From the NCBI GenBank assembly GCA_046296195.1, contig JBKBLR010000005.1, forward strand, positions 66,431 through 130,430: 64,000 bases of DNA, read 5' to 3'. Origin of the DNA: Amphiplicatus sp046296195 (GTDB lineage: Bacteria > Pseudomonadota > Alphaproteobacteria > Caulobacterales > Parvularculaceae). Numbering within the stretch: the stretch's first letter is position 1; every line of letters begins with the position of its first letter. Below are positions 41,169 to 50,247 of this stretch, piece after piece. The position numbers and the translations under genes are program-made. The notes below the pieces were generated by a model. It saw only the letters and a list, made by a program, of their open reading frames with translations. It had not been told where the DNA came from and did no database searches.

Positions 41169-42317
41169 TCAGCGCGGCCAGACCGCCTTGTCCTTGAGGT
41201 AGCGCGCCGCATCCGCGCCGTCCGCCGGCAGGTAGGCCGAAAAGAGATTGGGCGGATAGCGGTTGCGATAAGCCTCGAACACGTCGCGATAAAGATCGAC
41301 ATGCATCACCGGCTGACGATGCCGGGCGCGGAACTCGCCGATCGGGATGCGCGCCGTCACGACCTGCTCGGAATTGTCGGCGTCAGCTTCGGCGAGCGGC
41401 TTGCCGTCCGGCCCGAAGATCGCCGAGCCGCCCGCCCCGCCGCCAGCGAGAAAGCCCGGATTGTCGGGCGAGACGGCGTTGTTGCAGATCGCCGTGTAGA
41501 CCTGATTGTACATCGAGGTCACAACGATGTCTTCGCGCGTGAAGCCGCCCGAGGCGGTACGCAGAAAAATCTCCCCGCCTTTGAGCGCAAACGCCCGGAA
41601 GAGCTCCGGCTCCCTTTGAACGGACGAGGTGACGATATTGCCGACGTCGGTGCGGGTGACCGGGAGCACGGCGTCGCGGCCGTACATCTCCTGATAGCGG
41701 TCGAGGACGTCATAGATCGTCGTTGTGAAAAGCTCGAAGCCGACGAAGACGCCCTTGATGTTACGCGCCTTCCAGTGACGGTCGACAATCTTGCCTTCAG
41801 GTCCTGCGACAAAGGTTATCGAGAGCAGGTGGTTCGGCCAGTCGGGATCCTTCGCGTATGAGCCGAAGACGATATAGCAACCATGACGCTTGGCCGCCGC
41901 CGCCACCGCCGAAATTTCGGGTCCGTCGACATCAATCGCGGCTTTCAGCGCGTCCTTGCGATCCCAGCGGTTCGAATAGCCCGAGATCGGAAATTCATGG
42001 AAGAACAGAATGTCCTTCGGCCCCCCCCAGCCCTGCGCGGCGTCGATGGACCGCAAAAAATGCGCGAGATTGTCCTCGCGCGTGCGCTTCAGATTGTTGA
42101 TGTCGACCGCGCGCACGCGCGTCTGCACGACGCCGAGCGAAATCGTTTCTTTGCGCAAAGGCGCGGCGGCGTAGGTTCCGTCCGCACTGTAGACGAGCGG
42201 GCCGCCGCCTTTCGTCGCAGCCTCGACGCGCGCGCCGAGCATCGCGCCGCCGGCAAGGGCGAACGTCGCCTTCAGGGCGCTGCGTCTCGACATCGCGCTT
42301 TGCTTCGTCTCCATCAT
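41169..42317 (-). CDS. Tat-exported nitrilase-fold protein lacking the catalytic Cys
   Basis: A 382-residue carbon-nitrogen hydrolase homologue with a twin-arginine signal (MSRRSALKATFALAGGAML, residues 9-27). The Glu (Glu108 in FFHEFPISGY) and Lys (Lys183 in DRHWKARN) of the triad are kept, but the Cys position reads NIVTSSVQREPELF, with Ser231-Ser232 instead. Tat export implies folding before transport. It is last in the CpcT-MFS-DUF1330 operon. AAGGAGG is 6 bases upstream of ATG 42317. It is a paralogue of 18378-19439. Confidence 0.82.
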   Translation of the reverse strand: MMETKQSAMSRRSALKATFALAGGAMLGARVEAATKGGGPLVYSADGTYAAAPLRKETISLGVVQTRVRAVDINNLKRTREDNLAHFLRSIDAAQGWGGPKDILFFHEFPISGYSNRWDRKDALKAAIDVDGPEISAVAAAAKRHGCYIVFGSYAKDPDWPNHLLSITFVAGPEGKIVDRHWKARNIKGVFVGFELFTTTIYDVLDRYQEMYGRDAVLPVTRTDVGNIVTSSVQREPELFRAFALKGGEIFLRTASGGFTREDIVVTSMYNQVYTAICNNAVSPDNPGFLAGGGAGGSAIFGPDGKPLAEADADNSEQVVTARIPIGEFRARHRQPVMHVDLYRDVFEAYRNRYPPNLFSAYLPADGADAARYLKDKAVWPR

Positions 42318-43102
42318 CGCTTGCCTCCTTTCGGCGTGAACACCCTGTCCGGCATCGGGGCGTCGAGGTCGAAATCGGTCCAGATGACTTCGTTCTGTTT
42401 GACGCCGTCATAGAAGAGGCGCACGCGGCCCGCTTGGGTCCATGACACGCTTGGCTTTGAGTAAAAGTCCGAATAGATGCGCTCATGCCAGCCTCGCGGG
42501 GTCGAAAAGCCGGCCAGCAGCACCTGATAGGTCTCGGCGTCGATCCCAAAGCGCGTGACGCCGCCCATGGGATCTTTCAGCTCAATGAAATGCGCAGGCC
42601 GCCCGTCGACAAGATCGTCAGGCAGGCGCGTCCGCGTCCAGCCCTCGTCGAGCGCGTGGCGAATCGCGCCAAAGCCGAAATTTGAAGCCCATTGGGCGTT
42701 AGCGCTTTCATCGTCGACATACCCGTCGAGATTGAACGTGCGTCTGCCATCGAAACCCATGAGAAACACGATCTTGCCGCTCTTGCGTCCCTCGATGCGG
42801 ACCTTCCCATCGGCGGCGTGCGCGTCCTTCTTTTCCCAGTCATAGACGCGCCACATGCGGTATTCGTCGAAGACTGAAATTGTCGACCCTTTGTGCTGGA
42901 CCATGTAGCCCTTGAGAAGTATCGATTTCGGGCGACGCCACGTCTCCCCGCCGGCCGCGTTGAAGGCGCGAGCGACGATCTCGTCGGCGGAGAGCTCTGG
43001 CGCGATTGGTTGGAGCGCCGGATGGGTGACGCCGCCGTCCGCAGCGACGATCGCAGGAGCCCACGCAAGCGCCAGCGCGACAAGAAGGGTGCGCGTTTTC
43101 AT
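42314..43102 (-). CDS. Exported LolA/outer-membrane lipoprotein-sorting-like protein
   Basis: A 262-residue protein with a signal peptide (residues 1-21). It is beta-rich, with SADEIVARAFNAAGGETWRRPKSILLKGYM, DWEKKDAHAADGKVRIEGRKSGKIVFLMGFDGRRTFNLDG and GRPAHFIELKDPMGGVTRFGIDAETYQVLLAGF. The pattern resembles LolA-like hydrophobic-ligand-binding barrels. It may carry a hydrophobic substrate across the periplasm (inference). It overlaps its neighbours on both sides by ATGA, so it is firmly part of the operon. Confidence 0.72.
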   Translation of the reverse strand: MKTRTLLVALALAWAPAIVAADGGVTHPALQPIAPELSADEIVARAFNAAGGETWRRPKSILLKGYMVQHKGSTISVFDEYRMWRVYDWEKKDAHAADGKVRIEGRKSGKIVFLMGFDGRRTFNLDGYVDDESANAQWASNFGFGAIRHALDEGWTRTRLPDDLVDGRPAHFIELKDPMGGVTRFGIDAETYQVLLAGFSTPRGWHERIYSDFYSKPSVSWTQAGRVRLFYDGVKQNEVIWTDFDLDAPMPDRVFTPKGGKR

Positions 43103-43395
43103 GACGGATCCTCCAAAACGATGACATGACAGTCGGCGAGCGCGGCGCGCGCCGCCTTCAGCGCCTGATACTCAGGAGAGGACCAAAACCGCTCGATCGC
43201 GGCGCGGTCCGGCCAGACCGAGATGACGGCGGAGAAGCCGGGGCCGAAGCCGCCCTCGAGCGCTTCGGTCCTCGGCGTGCGCACGAGGTATTTCCCGCCG
43301 AAGATTTCAATGAGCTTCGCGGTCGGCGCTGCGTAGTCCGCTATGAACCGCTCGCGGTCCCTCACGTTCGCAAAAACGACCATGTAGGCGGTCAT
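43099..43395 (-). CDS. DUF1330-family protein
   Basis: A 98-residue protein with the full DUF1330 pattern: AYMVVFANVRDRERFIADYAAPTAKLIEIFGGKYLVRT and VISVWPDRAAIERFWSSPEYQALKAARA. It is cytosolic, with no signal peptide, unlike the paralogue at 15288-15695. The function of the family is not established. It is coupled by ATGA overlaps to the LolA-like gene and the MFS transporter. Confidence 0.83.
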   Translation of the reverse strand: MTAYMVVFANVRDRERFIADYAAPTAKLIEIFGGKYLVRTPRTEALEGGFGPGFSAVISVWPDRAAIERFWSSPEYQALKAARAALADCHVIVLEDPS

Positions 43396-44843
43396 CGGCT
43401 AGTCTCCGGCGGAGGAAATTTTCGATAGCGCCCAAGAAGCAGCAGCGGCGGCGTTGAAACGAAAAGCACGATCGCGGTCTGCGTCAGCGTCGCCTGCCAG
43501 CCGGTGGCGTCGGCAAGGCGCGTCAAAATCGTCGGGCCGAGCCCTGCGCCGAGCGCGAAGAAGCCGTAGATCGCGCCGTAGATCGCCGAATAGGATCGCA
43601 TGCCGAAATATTTCGAAACGAGATAGGCCATGAAGTCGTATTCAACGCCCGCACCGAAGCCAATCATCAAAATCCAGAGCGTCGCGGCATCAGCGTCTAG
43701 CCCCGGCCGGCCGAGCTGCCAGAGCGCCCATGCCGGCGAGCATAGGAAGATGAATGCTATCGCCGGCGCCCAGAAGCGATCGATGAGAAAGCCTCCGACG
43801 ACGCGTCCGCCGAGCACCGCGATACCTGTAAGCGTCGCAAGGCCGACCGCTTCGTCCATGCCGAAGCCGGCGGCCGTCAGAACACGCTCAATATTCGGAA
43901 TTATTGCTCCGACAGCATAGGAGATTGGTACGAAGACGACGGCGAGCAGCCAGAACCGCCATGTTCTCGCAGCCTCCCGAAGCGTCATGCCTGGCAAGAG
44001 CGCGCGCGCCGCACCGACGGCGACTGGCGGCGGCGCGGTGCGGATGTCGAAGGCGATCATCGCGACGACTGGCAGGAGAGCGAGGCCCGAGAAGAAATAG
44101 GCCATTACATATTCTAGCCGAAGGCCCCTCGCCTCGACAAGCGGCGCTATTTGCCGGTTGACGATTAGGATGAGAGCGAGCGTCGCGGCGAGCGCAATCG
44201 CAAGGATCGGCAGTTTCAGACGCGTCACGGCCGCGTCGCGCGCCGGCGTGTCGCCGACATCGCGCAGCCCGAGCCACGCAATCGGCAAAGCGATCGCCAG
44301 CGGCAGACAGCCGATCACGAAGTAGGCCGTACGCCAGTCGGCGGTCTGCACCATATACTGCGCGAAAAACTTCGCGAGCGCGCCATAAACGCCTGTCGCT
44401 ATGAGCGCGATGCCGAGAGCGATGCCGCGATTTCGATCGAACCAGTTGGCGACGGGCCGTGTGAAGGTGATGGGCAATGTGCCGGCGCCAGCGAAGGCCA
44501 AAATGAGCCAGAGCGCGACGTAGAGCGCCTTCGACCCTGAATTGAGCGCGAGCGCCATCATGGCGAGGCTGAACGTAATTATCGAGGCGAGCGCGACTCG
44601 ACGCGCGCCGAATCGTTCCGCCAGAACGCCGATTACAGGCGCCGCCGCAAAGGCGCCGAAGGTGTAGATCGCCAAAGCATTGAGAATATCGCCCGGCGTC
44701 CAGCCCGCCGGACCGAACTCCTCCAGCAAAGGCGGTATGAAGACGCCGATAGTGTAAAACGGAAGAGGCGAGAGCCCGAGGCCGACGCCGACCGCCGCCG
44801 CGCTCAAGACCGGCCAGCCGCGCTTGAATTCGCTCTCCGCCAT
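43392..44843 (-). CDS. MFS transporter (oxalate/formate antiporter-like group)
   Basis: A 483-residue major facilitator with about 12 hydrophobic helices. The loop 2-3 region (GVLAERFGARRVALAS) and FTRPVANWFDRNRGIALGIALIATGVYG are typical of the monocarboxylate/oxalate-formate type. It probably imports a periplasmic breakdown product, likely an organic acid or imide. GGAGGGG precedes the ATG. It is second in the operon, 54 bases after the CpcT/CpeT-like gene. Confidence 0.88.
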   Translation of the reverse strand: MAESEFKRGWPVLSAAAVGVGLGLSPLPFYTIGVFIPPLLEEFGPAGWTPGDILNALAIYTFGAFAAAPVIGVLAERFGARRVALASIITFSLAMMALALNSGSKALYVALWLILAFAGAGTLPITFTRPVANWFDRNRGIALGIALIATGVYGALAKFFAQYMVQTADWRTAYFVIGCLPLAIALPIAWLGLRDVGDTPARDAAVTRLKLPILAIALAATLALILIVNRQIAPLVEARGLRLEYVMAYFFSGLALLPVVAMIAFDIRTAPPPVAVGAARALLPGMTLREAARTWRFWLLAVVFVPISYAVGAIIPNIERVLTAAGFGMDEAVGLATLTGIAVLGGRVVGGFLIDRFWAPAIAFIFLCSPAWALWQLGRPGLDADAATLWILMIGFGAGVEYDFMAYLVSKYFGMRSYSAIYGAIYGFFALGAGLGPTILTRLADATGWQATLTQTAIVLFVSTPPLLLLGRYRKFPPPETSR

Positions 44844-44897
44844 TCGCCCCTCCGGATCAGACCCTGTCGTTCAGGCTATCGGCGCCTTCTGGCGCGA

Positions 44898-45914
44898 TCA
44901 TTCGTAAAGTCGGTCGGGAGCGTAAGTGCAGCTTGCCTGCAGCCAGCGCAGATTGAGGCCGATGCGCTGAGCGTCGAATTCGGTCCAAGCGTAGCTCACC
45001 GCCCGCTCCGAGGTTCCCTCACGCGCATAAAGAGTCAGCGAGGGGCGGTTTAGTCCCGTCGGCCATTCAACCCGGCGCAGGAGCAGCGTGACTCGACGCG
45101 GCGGTGATTCGTCCGTGGTAAGCTCCAGGACGCCCCCTTGATCGTGGAGTAGGCCGCCGCGTTGGAACTGCCAGTCGTTCATGCCCTCGCCGCTGTCGCC
45201 ATGTTTGGCCCCGCGCAACACCGCGGTCCAGCACTCGAAGGAACGGGCCTTTTTGAGTTTGTGTGGCACGCCCGCCTTGTTTCCGAAGACATAGTCGCCG
45301 TTCAGCGTTGTCGCCCGATCGGAAATCCAGATTTCTTCCGGCGTCAGTACGAGGTCGTCGTCAATGACGATCTCCCCAAAGCGGTCTGATTTCACTCGGC
45401 AAGCCCCGTCTTCAATGCTGCCGATGAACTGGTTGGCTTGACGCCGCCACAGAACGTCGCAGCCCTCGATCGTAGTCGTCTGCGCCGGCTTCAGGCCGAG
45501 GAGTTTTGAGGGGTCACGCCAAGCGCCGGCCAGCGCGGCGGGCTTCATCGGCGTATAGATCTTGAGGCGGATTGCACCCGCAGCCGCGTCCGCGCTCAGC
45601 GCATAGATCCGCTGACGGTAAATCCGCGCCGAGTCGCCATTGGAGAATTGTTCCACATAGAAGACGTGGCTGCCGAAAGCAGGCAGCTCGACCGGACGGA
45701 AAATCGAATGAATGCGCTCGTGCCGGACTTCCGCTGCAACGCCAAGCTCAGGCTCCCAGAACACTTGAGATTCATTGTCGTAGCGACCGGGAAACCATTC
45801 CAGGAAAAGAGCGAAATCTTTTTCGAGAGCTGTAGCCGGTACGCCTTGCGCGGCGCCGGCAGTCGGCGCTGCAAATGCAATAGCGAGCACCGCCGCCAAG
45901 GATCTCCGCAGCAT
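44898..45914 (-). CDS. CpcT/CpeT-family chromophore lyase-like protein, exported, copy 2
   Basis: A 338-residue protein with a signal peptide (residues 1-22). The CpcT/CpeT fold is longer than copy 1: LFLEWFPGRYDNESQVFWEP, FYVEQFSNGDSARIYRQRIYAL, TIEGCDVLWRRQANQFIGSI, CRVKSDRFG and KARSFECWTAVLRG. A C-terminal extension of about 90 residues follows. The start at 45914 has GGGAGGG upstream. It leads the minus operon under operator 6. Two diverged copies in different operons suggest two bilin-like ligands or two steps. Confidence 0.83.
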   Translation of the reverse strand: MLRRSLAAVLAIAFAAPTAGAAQGVPATALEKDFALFLEWFPGRYDNESQVFWEPELGVAAEVRHERIHSIFRPVELPAFGSHVFYVEQFSNGDSARIYRQRIYALSADAAAGAIRLKIYTPMKPAALAGAWRDPSKLLGLKPAQTTTIEGCDVLWRRQANQFIGSIEDGACRVKSDRFGEIVIDDDLVLTPEEIWISDRATTLNGDYVFGNKAGVPHKLKKARSFECWTAVLRGAKHGDSGEGMNDWQFQRGGLLHDQGGVLELTTDESPPRRVTLLLRRVEWPTGLNRPSLTLYAREGTSERAVSYAWTEFDAQRIGLNLRWLQASCTYAPDRLYE

Positions 45915-45960
45915 CACGGCCCTCCCGCGCCGCCCGATCATCCCGGCGGACCACCCTTCC

Positions 45961-45978
45961 GAAATGATATACCATTTC
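45961..45978. promoter_or_regulatory. Operator 6 of 8, GAAATGATATACCATTTC
   Basis: Contains AATGATATACCATT (45963-45976), matching the consensus at 13 of 14 positions and palindromic over 18 bp with one mismatched pair. It lies between the CpcT/CpeT-like operon (start 45914) and the flavin oxidase gene (start 46024). Confidence 0.72.
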
Positions 45979-46023
45979 TCTGGATCGGTGATAGCCTTTT
46001 GTGCGCCTCGATGGAGCTTTAAT

Positions 46024-47433
46024 ATGCAGATCGGAATTACAAGGCGGGCCGCCACGGTCGGCGCAGCGGGACTTATCGCGGCCAGCTGCATGCGCGCCAG
46101 CGTGCGTAAAGACGCCGATGTGATCGTGCTTGGCGCAGGGCTTTCCGGCCTCTTTGCAGCGATGACGCTTCATGAGGCCGGCGTCAAAGTCCGCGTTCTT
46201 GAGGCGTCCTCGCGCGCCGGGGGCCGCTTGTGGACGCTTGACGATTTGCCGGGGAAGCCGGAGGCTGGCGGATCACAGGTCGGGCGTACCTATGCGCGCG
46301 TGCGGTATGCGGCGGCGAAAACCGGCGTTCGCATCATCGACCCTGACAAGCCCGATCGCGAAGAGCGCATCCTTCTCATCGGCGACAAGGCGGTCACCCA
46401 AGCCGAGTGGGCCGCCTCGCCGATCAATCCATTCCCCGACGGCTTTCGATCTTTCCCGCCGGACGCCGCGCTCTTCGCCGCAGCGGGCCCTGGCAATCCT
46501 TTCAAGGCGCCCGATGACTGGCGCAAACCGACCGTCGACCTGTCAGCAGACGCTTTTCTCGAATCCAAAGGATTTGACGCTGCGGCGCGTCGCCTCATCG
46601 ACATCGCGCTCAACGCCAATAGCCTCGACACTTATTCAATAATCAACGTATGGCGCACCCTGCAGCTCTATGCGGTCGACGCCGAGCTGGGGCCCAGCGG
46701 GGAAGTTGAGGGCGGGTCGCAGCGGCTTGCCGAGGCGATGGCGGCCTTTCTCGGCGAGGGCGCAGTATCGCTCGAGGAAGCGGCGACAGCAGTCGAAGCC
46801 GACGGGGCCGGCGTCGTCGTCACAACAGCCCGCGGACGGAATTTGACGGCGGACCATTGCATCATCGCGCTGCCCTTTCCTGCCGTTCGTCGCCTGGCGA
46901 TCAAGCCAGCCCCGGCGAGCGAACTCGCTGAGGCGATAGCCACGATGCCTTACACCCAGATCATTCAGCTGCACCTCGCGCCCGAGTCGCCTTTCTGGGA
47001 GCAGGACGGGTTGCCGCCAGTCATGTGGACTGATGGGCCGCTTGAGCGAATCTTCGCCACAATATCGGACGGGGCCTTCGCAGCCTTCAACGCCTGGATC
47101 AACGGAACCGGCGCGCAAGATATTGACGGTCTTGACGACGCCAGCCTCGAAGCGCTCGCGCAATCGGAGTTCAAGCGACTGCGACCAGCTAGCGAGGGCA
47201 AGATTCGCCTTTTAAAGGCGGTACGCTGGACTGAAGGATCGTCAACAGCAGGCGGCGCTTACATGCATTTCGCCCCTGGACAGGTCGCGCGCTGGAAAGA
47301 TGCGTTGGCCTCGCAGTCGCCACGCATTCAACTCGCGGGGGAGCACCTATCTGTCCTTCATACCGGCATGGAAGGCGCTTGCGAGTCCGGCCATCGGGCT
47401 GCGATGGCGATTTTATCGATCGTCGGCCGCTAA
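46024..47433 (+). CDS. Flavin monoamine oxidase-family protein, Tat-exported
   Basis: A 469-residue FAD-dependent amine oxidase/phytoene desaturase-type flavoprotein. The N terminus has a twin-arginine signal (TRRAATVGAAGLIAASC, possible lipobox). FAD-binding motifs follow: VIVLGAGLSGLFAAMTLHEAG, EASSRAGGRLWT, and the C-terminal IQLAGEHLSVLHTGMEGACESG. Such enzymes oxidise amines or desaturate C-C bonds. As a periplasmic oxidase it may open or desaturate the substrate first (inference). GGAG is 7 bases upstream. It is monocistronic under operator 6. Confidence 0.87.
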   Translation: MQIGITRRAATVGAAGLIAASCMRASVRKDADVIVLGAGLSGLFAAMTLHEAGVKVRVLEASSRAGGRLWTLDDLPGKPEAGGSQVGRTYARVRYAAAKTGVRIIDPDKPDREERILLIGDKAVTQAEWAASPINPFPDGFRSFPPDAALFAAAGPGNPFKAPDDWRKPTVDLSADAFLESKGFDAAARRLIDIALNANSLDTYSIINVWRTLQLYAVDAELGPSGEVEGGSQRLAEAMAAFLGEGAVSLEEAATAVEADGAGVVVTTARGRNLTADHCIIALPFPAVRRLAIKPAPASELAEAIATMPYTQIIQLHLAPESPFWEQDGLPPVMWTDGPLERIFATISDGAFAAFNAWINGTGAQDIDGLDDASLEALAQSEFKRLRPASEGKIRLLKAVRWTEGSSTAGGAYMHFAPGQVARWKDALASQSPRIQLAGEHLSVLHTGMEGACESGHRAAMAILSIVGR

Positions 47434-47539
47434 GGCGGGTCGTGCAGCCTCAATGCCGCTGCGACCTTTCGTGACTGCCGCTGCGAAGGACCTTAAACGG
47501 CGAAATCATTCCGGATCAGGCTGCGATCTCCAAACCGGC

Positions 47540-47571
47540 AAAAAAAACGGGCCCGGCTTTCGCCGAGCCCG
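47540..47571 (-). terminator. Rho-independent terminator of the TonB receptor gene
   Basis: On the minus strand a hairpin (47548-47571; ten-base arms with one mismatch, 4-base loop) is followed by eight T residues (47540-47547). It stands 23 bases after the TonB-receptor stop and fits a classic intrinsic terminator. Confidence 0.85.
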
Positions 47572-47593
47572 CCAGTCGATGCTCTCTGGAAGG

Positions 47594-50110
47594 TCAGAAC
47601 TCGTAGTTGAACTCGATTCCGAACTGCCGCGGCCGGCGCAAGCTGCCGAAGAAGCCGCGAGGCGAACCCGTCGTCACCGTCGCCGGCGTCCCGCCGTCAG
47701 CGGCGATCCGAGCCGGGGCCGGCGGCGTGAACGCGCTGCCATAGCGCAGATCGAACCAGCGCGTCGCGATGGTGATCGTGTCGTCGTTCGTCAGGTTGCG
47801 GCCGAAGATGTTGGCGCGCCAGCGCTCTCCGCGAATGCCGACCTGGGCGCCGAGGATGAAGGCGTCGCCCGTCTCCGCCAGGTTATGCACCTGAACGAAC
47901 TTTGAGCTTTCGTAAGAGGCGTTGAGGCTGGTGAAGAACGTGTGCCCGCCGAGAGTCGGGCGCGAATAAGTGGCCGAGCCGCTCGCCATGTGCTTCGAGA
48001 CGAGAGGATAGCGGTTCCCCGAAATGTCGCAGGTCGCCGTGCCGCCAAACACGCCGTTGAAGCTGGTGTTGAGGGGGTCGCCTTCGCCGCGGAAGATGCC
48101 ACCGCCCGAGGTCAGGATCCACTGGTCCTGATCGCAGCCGCGCGTGAACTTCGGATTGGTGTAGGCGTAGTTCGCCGAAAAGTCCCAATTCTCGCTGGGC
48201 GTATAAAAGAGCTCGACCTCAGCGCCCCAGATTTCGCCCTGCCCCTGGTTGGTGGCGATCGAGTTGACGGCGCTGACCGAGGGGACAGCGGTCGTCAGCT
48301 GGACATTCTTGGCGTCAAGGTAATAACCCGATCCAGCGAAGACGAGTTTGCCGTCAAGCATGGTCTTCTTGACGCCAAGTTCGAAGCTGTCCGCTTCCTC
48401 AGGGGCGTAGGTCGGCTGCCCGACGCTTACGCCAGACGTGCCGTTGAACCCGCCCGGCTTCACGCCTTCCGCGTAGACGAAGTAAAGAAGCATGTCGTCT
48501 GTCGCCTGGTAGGACAGAGTGAAGCGCGGCGTCAGGTAGCTTTCCGTGTTCGAGGCGCGCGTCGTCGCGGGTGCGGCGGGGAAGATCTGAAGACCGTTGC
48601 CGCCATACTGAACGAGCCCCTTGGTCTCCTCCATGTAGCGGAGTTCGCTGGTGAGGGAGAGCTTGTCCGTGATTCCGATGTCGACCAAGCCGAAGACCGC
48701 CCAGTTTTCGACGGTGGCCTTGTCAGAGCATTGCGCCGTGCCGGCGCAACCGACGTCGCCGCTGGGCTGCCCAAAGAGGACGCCGGCCTCGCCCGATTGT
48801 TTGGTGATGTCGACGCCTTTGTCTTCCTGATAATAGAAGAACCCGCCGGCCATCACGCGGAGCCGATCAAACACCTGCCAGTCGGCGCGCACCTCCTGCG
48901 ACCAGTCCCGAATGTCGTTCCGGTTGGTGTTGGCGAACAAGGGCTCGCGCACCGAGGTGAAGGAAAGAACCGGCGGCCCTAAAAAAATGTTGGCGTCCGA
49001 GTGGTCGGAGTCCGCTCCAAACAGCTCCGTCTCCGTTCTATAGCCCGTCGCCGTCGAGATCGTGAAACCTTCCGCAAGCTCCCAATCCGTGTTGAGGCCT
49101 GCGACAAGCAGTTTGCGCTCGATGCCGTCGAAGGCCGTGCCGTCGACCTGCAGGGCGCCCGGCCCGATCGCGTCCGTGTTGAGGCGGATATTGTCAGGCC
49201 GTGCGCGGATCACGCCGCAATAGTACTGGTTGTTGTTAAGAGCGCCTGGCGACGTCGCAAGCGGTCCTGAATTCAGCGCGCCGCCGGCGCGATAGAAATT
49301 CGAGCGGAAGCCGGGAAGGCAGTTGTTCTCCGCCGACCCTTGAAGGAAGAGCGGGATCGTGCCGTCATTGTCCTGTTGATAGGTGACCCGCGCCTTCGCC
49401 CTGAAGTTATCACCGGGCGTGAACGTTACGATCGCCGTTCCGTTCCACGATTCCTCCTGGCCGACCTTCTTGCCGGTCAGCTGGTTCGTGAACTGACCAT
49501 CATACTCATAATAGGTGCCCGAGATGACCGCCCCGAGCACGCCGGGAATGATTGGCCCGCCGACGCTGCCCCCAACCTGCTTTTCGCCGCCGGTAGCGCC
49601 GCGGCCGTTGACGCGAACGGTGAGCTCTTCGGTCGGGTCGATGGTGACGAAATTGATCGCGCCGGCGTAGGTGTTCCGGCCATAGAGCGCGCTTTGCGGG
49701 CCACGAATCACTTCGACCTGTTTGACGAGGTTGAAGTCCAGCGACTGAATGGTCGTCGGGTAGTAAATTCCGTCGACGAAGAACGCGGTCCCCGCCTCGA
49801 CGCCGAATTGGACGTTCGCAAGAACGTTGGACTGGCCGCGAACCACGGGGCGGTCGCCCGACCGGCCGAAAGCTTTCGAGAACGAAAGGCCCGGGGCGAA
49901 GCGGGCGACATCGTCGATGCTGATGAGGCCCTTCTGGGCGATCTGCTCGGCCGTGATCGCGCTGACCGAGATCGGAGCCTCCTGGATCGATTCCTCGGTC
50001 TTGCGCGCCGAGACGAGGATTTCGTCCCGGGCCGTGTCCTGCGCAAGCGCGGTGAGCGGGACCGACCCCGCGATCAACGCCGCGCCGCAAAAGAGCATTG
50101 ACTTTCTCAT
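47594..50110 (-). CDS. TonB-dependent outer-membrane receptor
   Basis: An 838-residue receptor. The signal peptide is residues 1-23 (ending LTALAQ). The TonB-box/plug region EILVSARKTEESIQEAPISVSAI and VEVIRGPQSALYGRNTYAGAINFVT are followed by a 22-strand-type barrel ending in Phe (FGIEFNYEF). It takes up a large or scarce substrate across the outer membrane with TonB energy; ligands of this group include siderophores, haem-like compounds and many carbon sources. Its promoter has TATAAT (minus strand, 50156-50151) overlapping operator 7. Confidence 0.92.
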   Translation of the reverse strand: MRKSMLFCGAALIAGSVPLTALAQDTARDEILVSARKTEESIQEAPISVSAITAEQIAQKGLISIDDVARFAPGLSFSKAFGRSGDRPVVRGQSNVLANVQFGVEAGTAFFVDGIYYPTTIQSLDFNLVKQVEVIRGPQSALYGRNTYAGAINFVTIDPTEELTVRVNGRGATGGEKQVGGSVGGPIIPGVLGAVISGTYYEYDGQFTNQLTGKKVGQEESWNGTAIVTFTPGDNFRAKARVTYQQDNDGTIPLFLQGSAENNCLPGFRSNFYRAGGALNSGPLATSPGALNNNQYYCGVIRARPDNIRLNTDAIGPGALQVDGTAFDGIERKLLVAGLNTDWELAEGFTISTATGYRTETELFGADSDHSDANIFLGPPVLSFTSVREPLFANTNRNDIRDWSQEVRADWQVFDRLRVMAGGFFYYQEDKGVDITKQSGEAGVLFGQPSGDVGCAGTAQCSDKATVENWAVFGLVDIGITDKLSLTSELRYMEETKGLVQYGGNGLQIFPAAPATTRASNTESYLTPRFTLSYQATDDMLLYFVYAEGVKPGGFNGTSGVSVGQPTYAPEEADSFELGVKKTMLDGKLVFAGSGYYLDAKNVQLTTAVPSVSAVNSIATNQGQGEIWGAEVELFYTPSENWDFSANYAYTNPKFTRGCDQDQWILTSGGGIFRGEGDPLNTSFNGVFGGTATCDISGNRYPLVSKHMASGSATYSRPTLGGHTFFTSLNASYESSKFVQVHNLAETGDAFILGAQVGIRGERWRANIFGRNLTNDDTITIATRWFDLRYGSAFTPPAPARIAADGGTPATVTTGSPRGFFGSLRRPRQFGIEFNYEF

Positions 50111-50139
50111 AAGACCCTCCCAAACGGCCATGGCCGTCA

Positions 50140-50153
50140 AAGGATATATCATT
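50140..50153. promoter_or_regulatory. Operator 7 of 8, AAGGATATATCATT, overlapping a -10 box
   Basis: Matches the consensus at 13 of 14 positions, 30 bases upstream of the TonB-receptor ATG. On the minus strand a perfect TATAAT (50156 to 50151) overlaps the operator, so a bound repressor would block the promoter. Confidence 0.72.
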
Positions 50154-50247
50154 ATATAATTGCTCTGATTGTGCAGCCCTTTTTGGTCCCGGCGAGCAGC
50201 GATTTCGGAATTTGTGGCATTTACGCAACGTCGGCGTTTACGGGGCC

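Noticed and set aside
47942..48982. A 346-codon plus-strand open frame inside the TonB receptor region
   Set aside because: It is opposite a receptor with signal peptide, plug and barrel signatures; the frame has no features.
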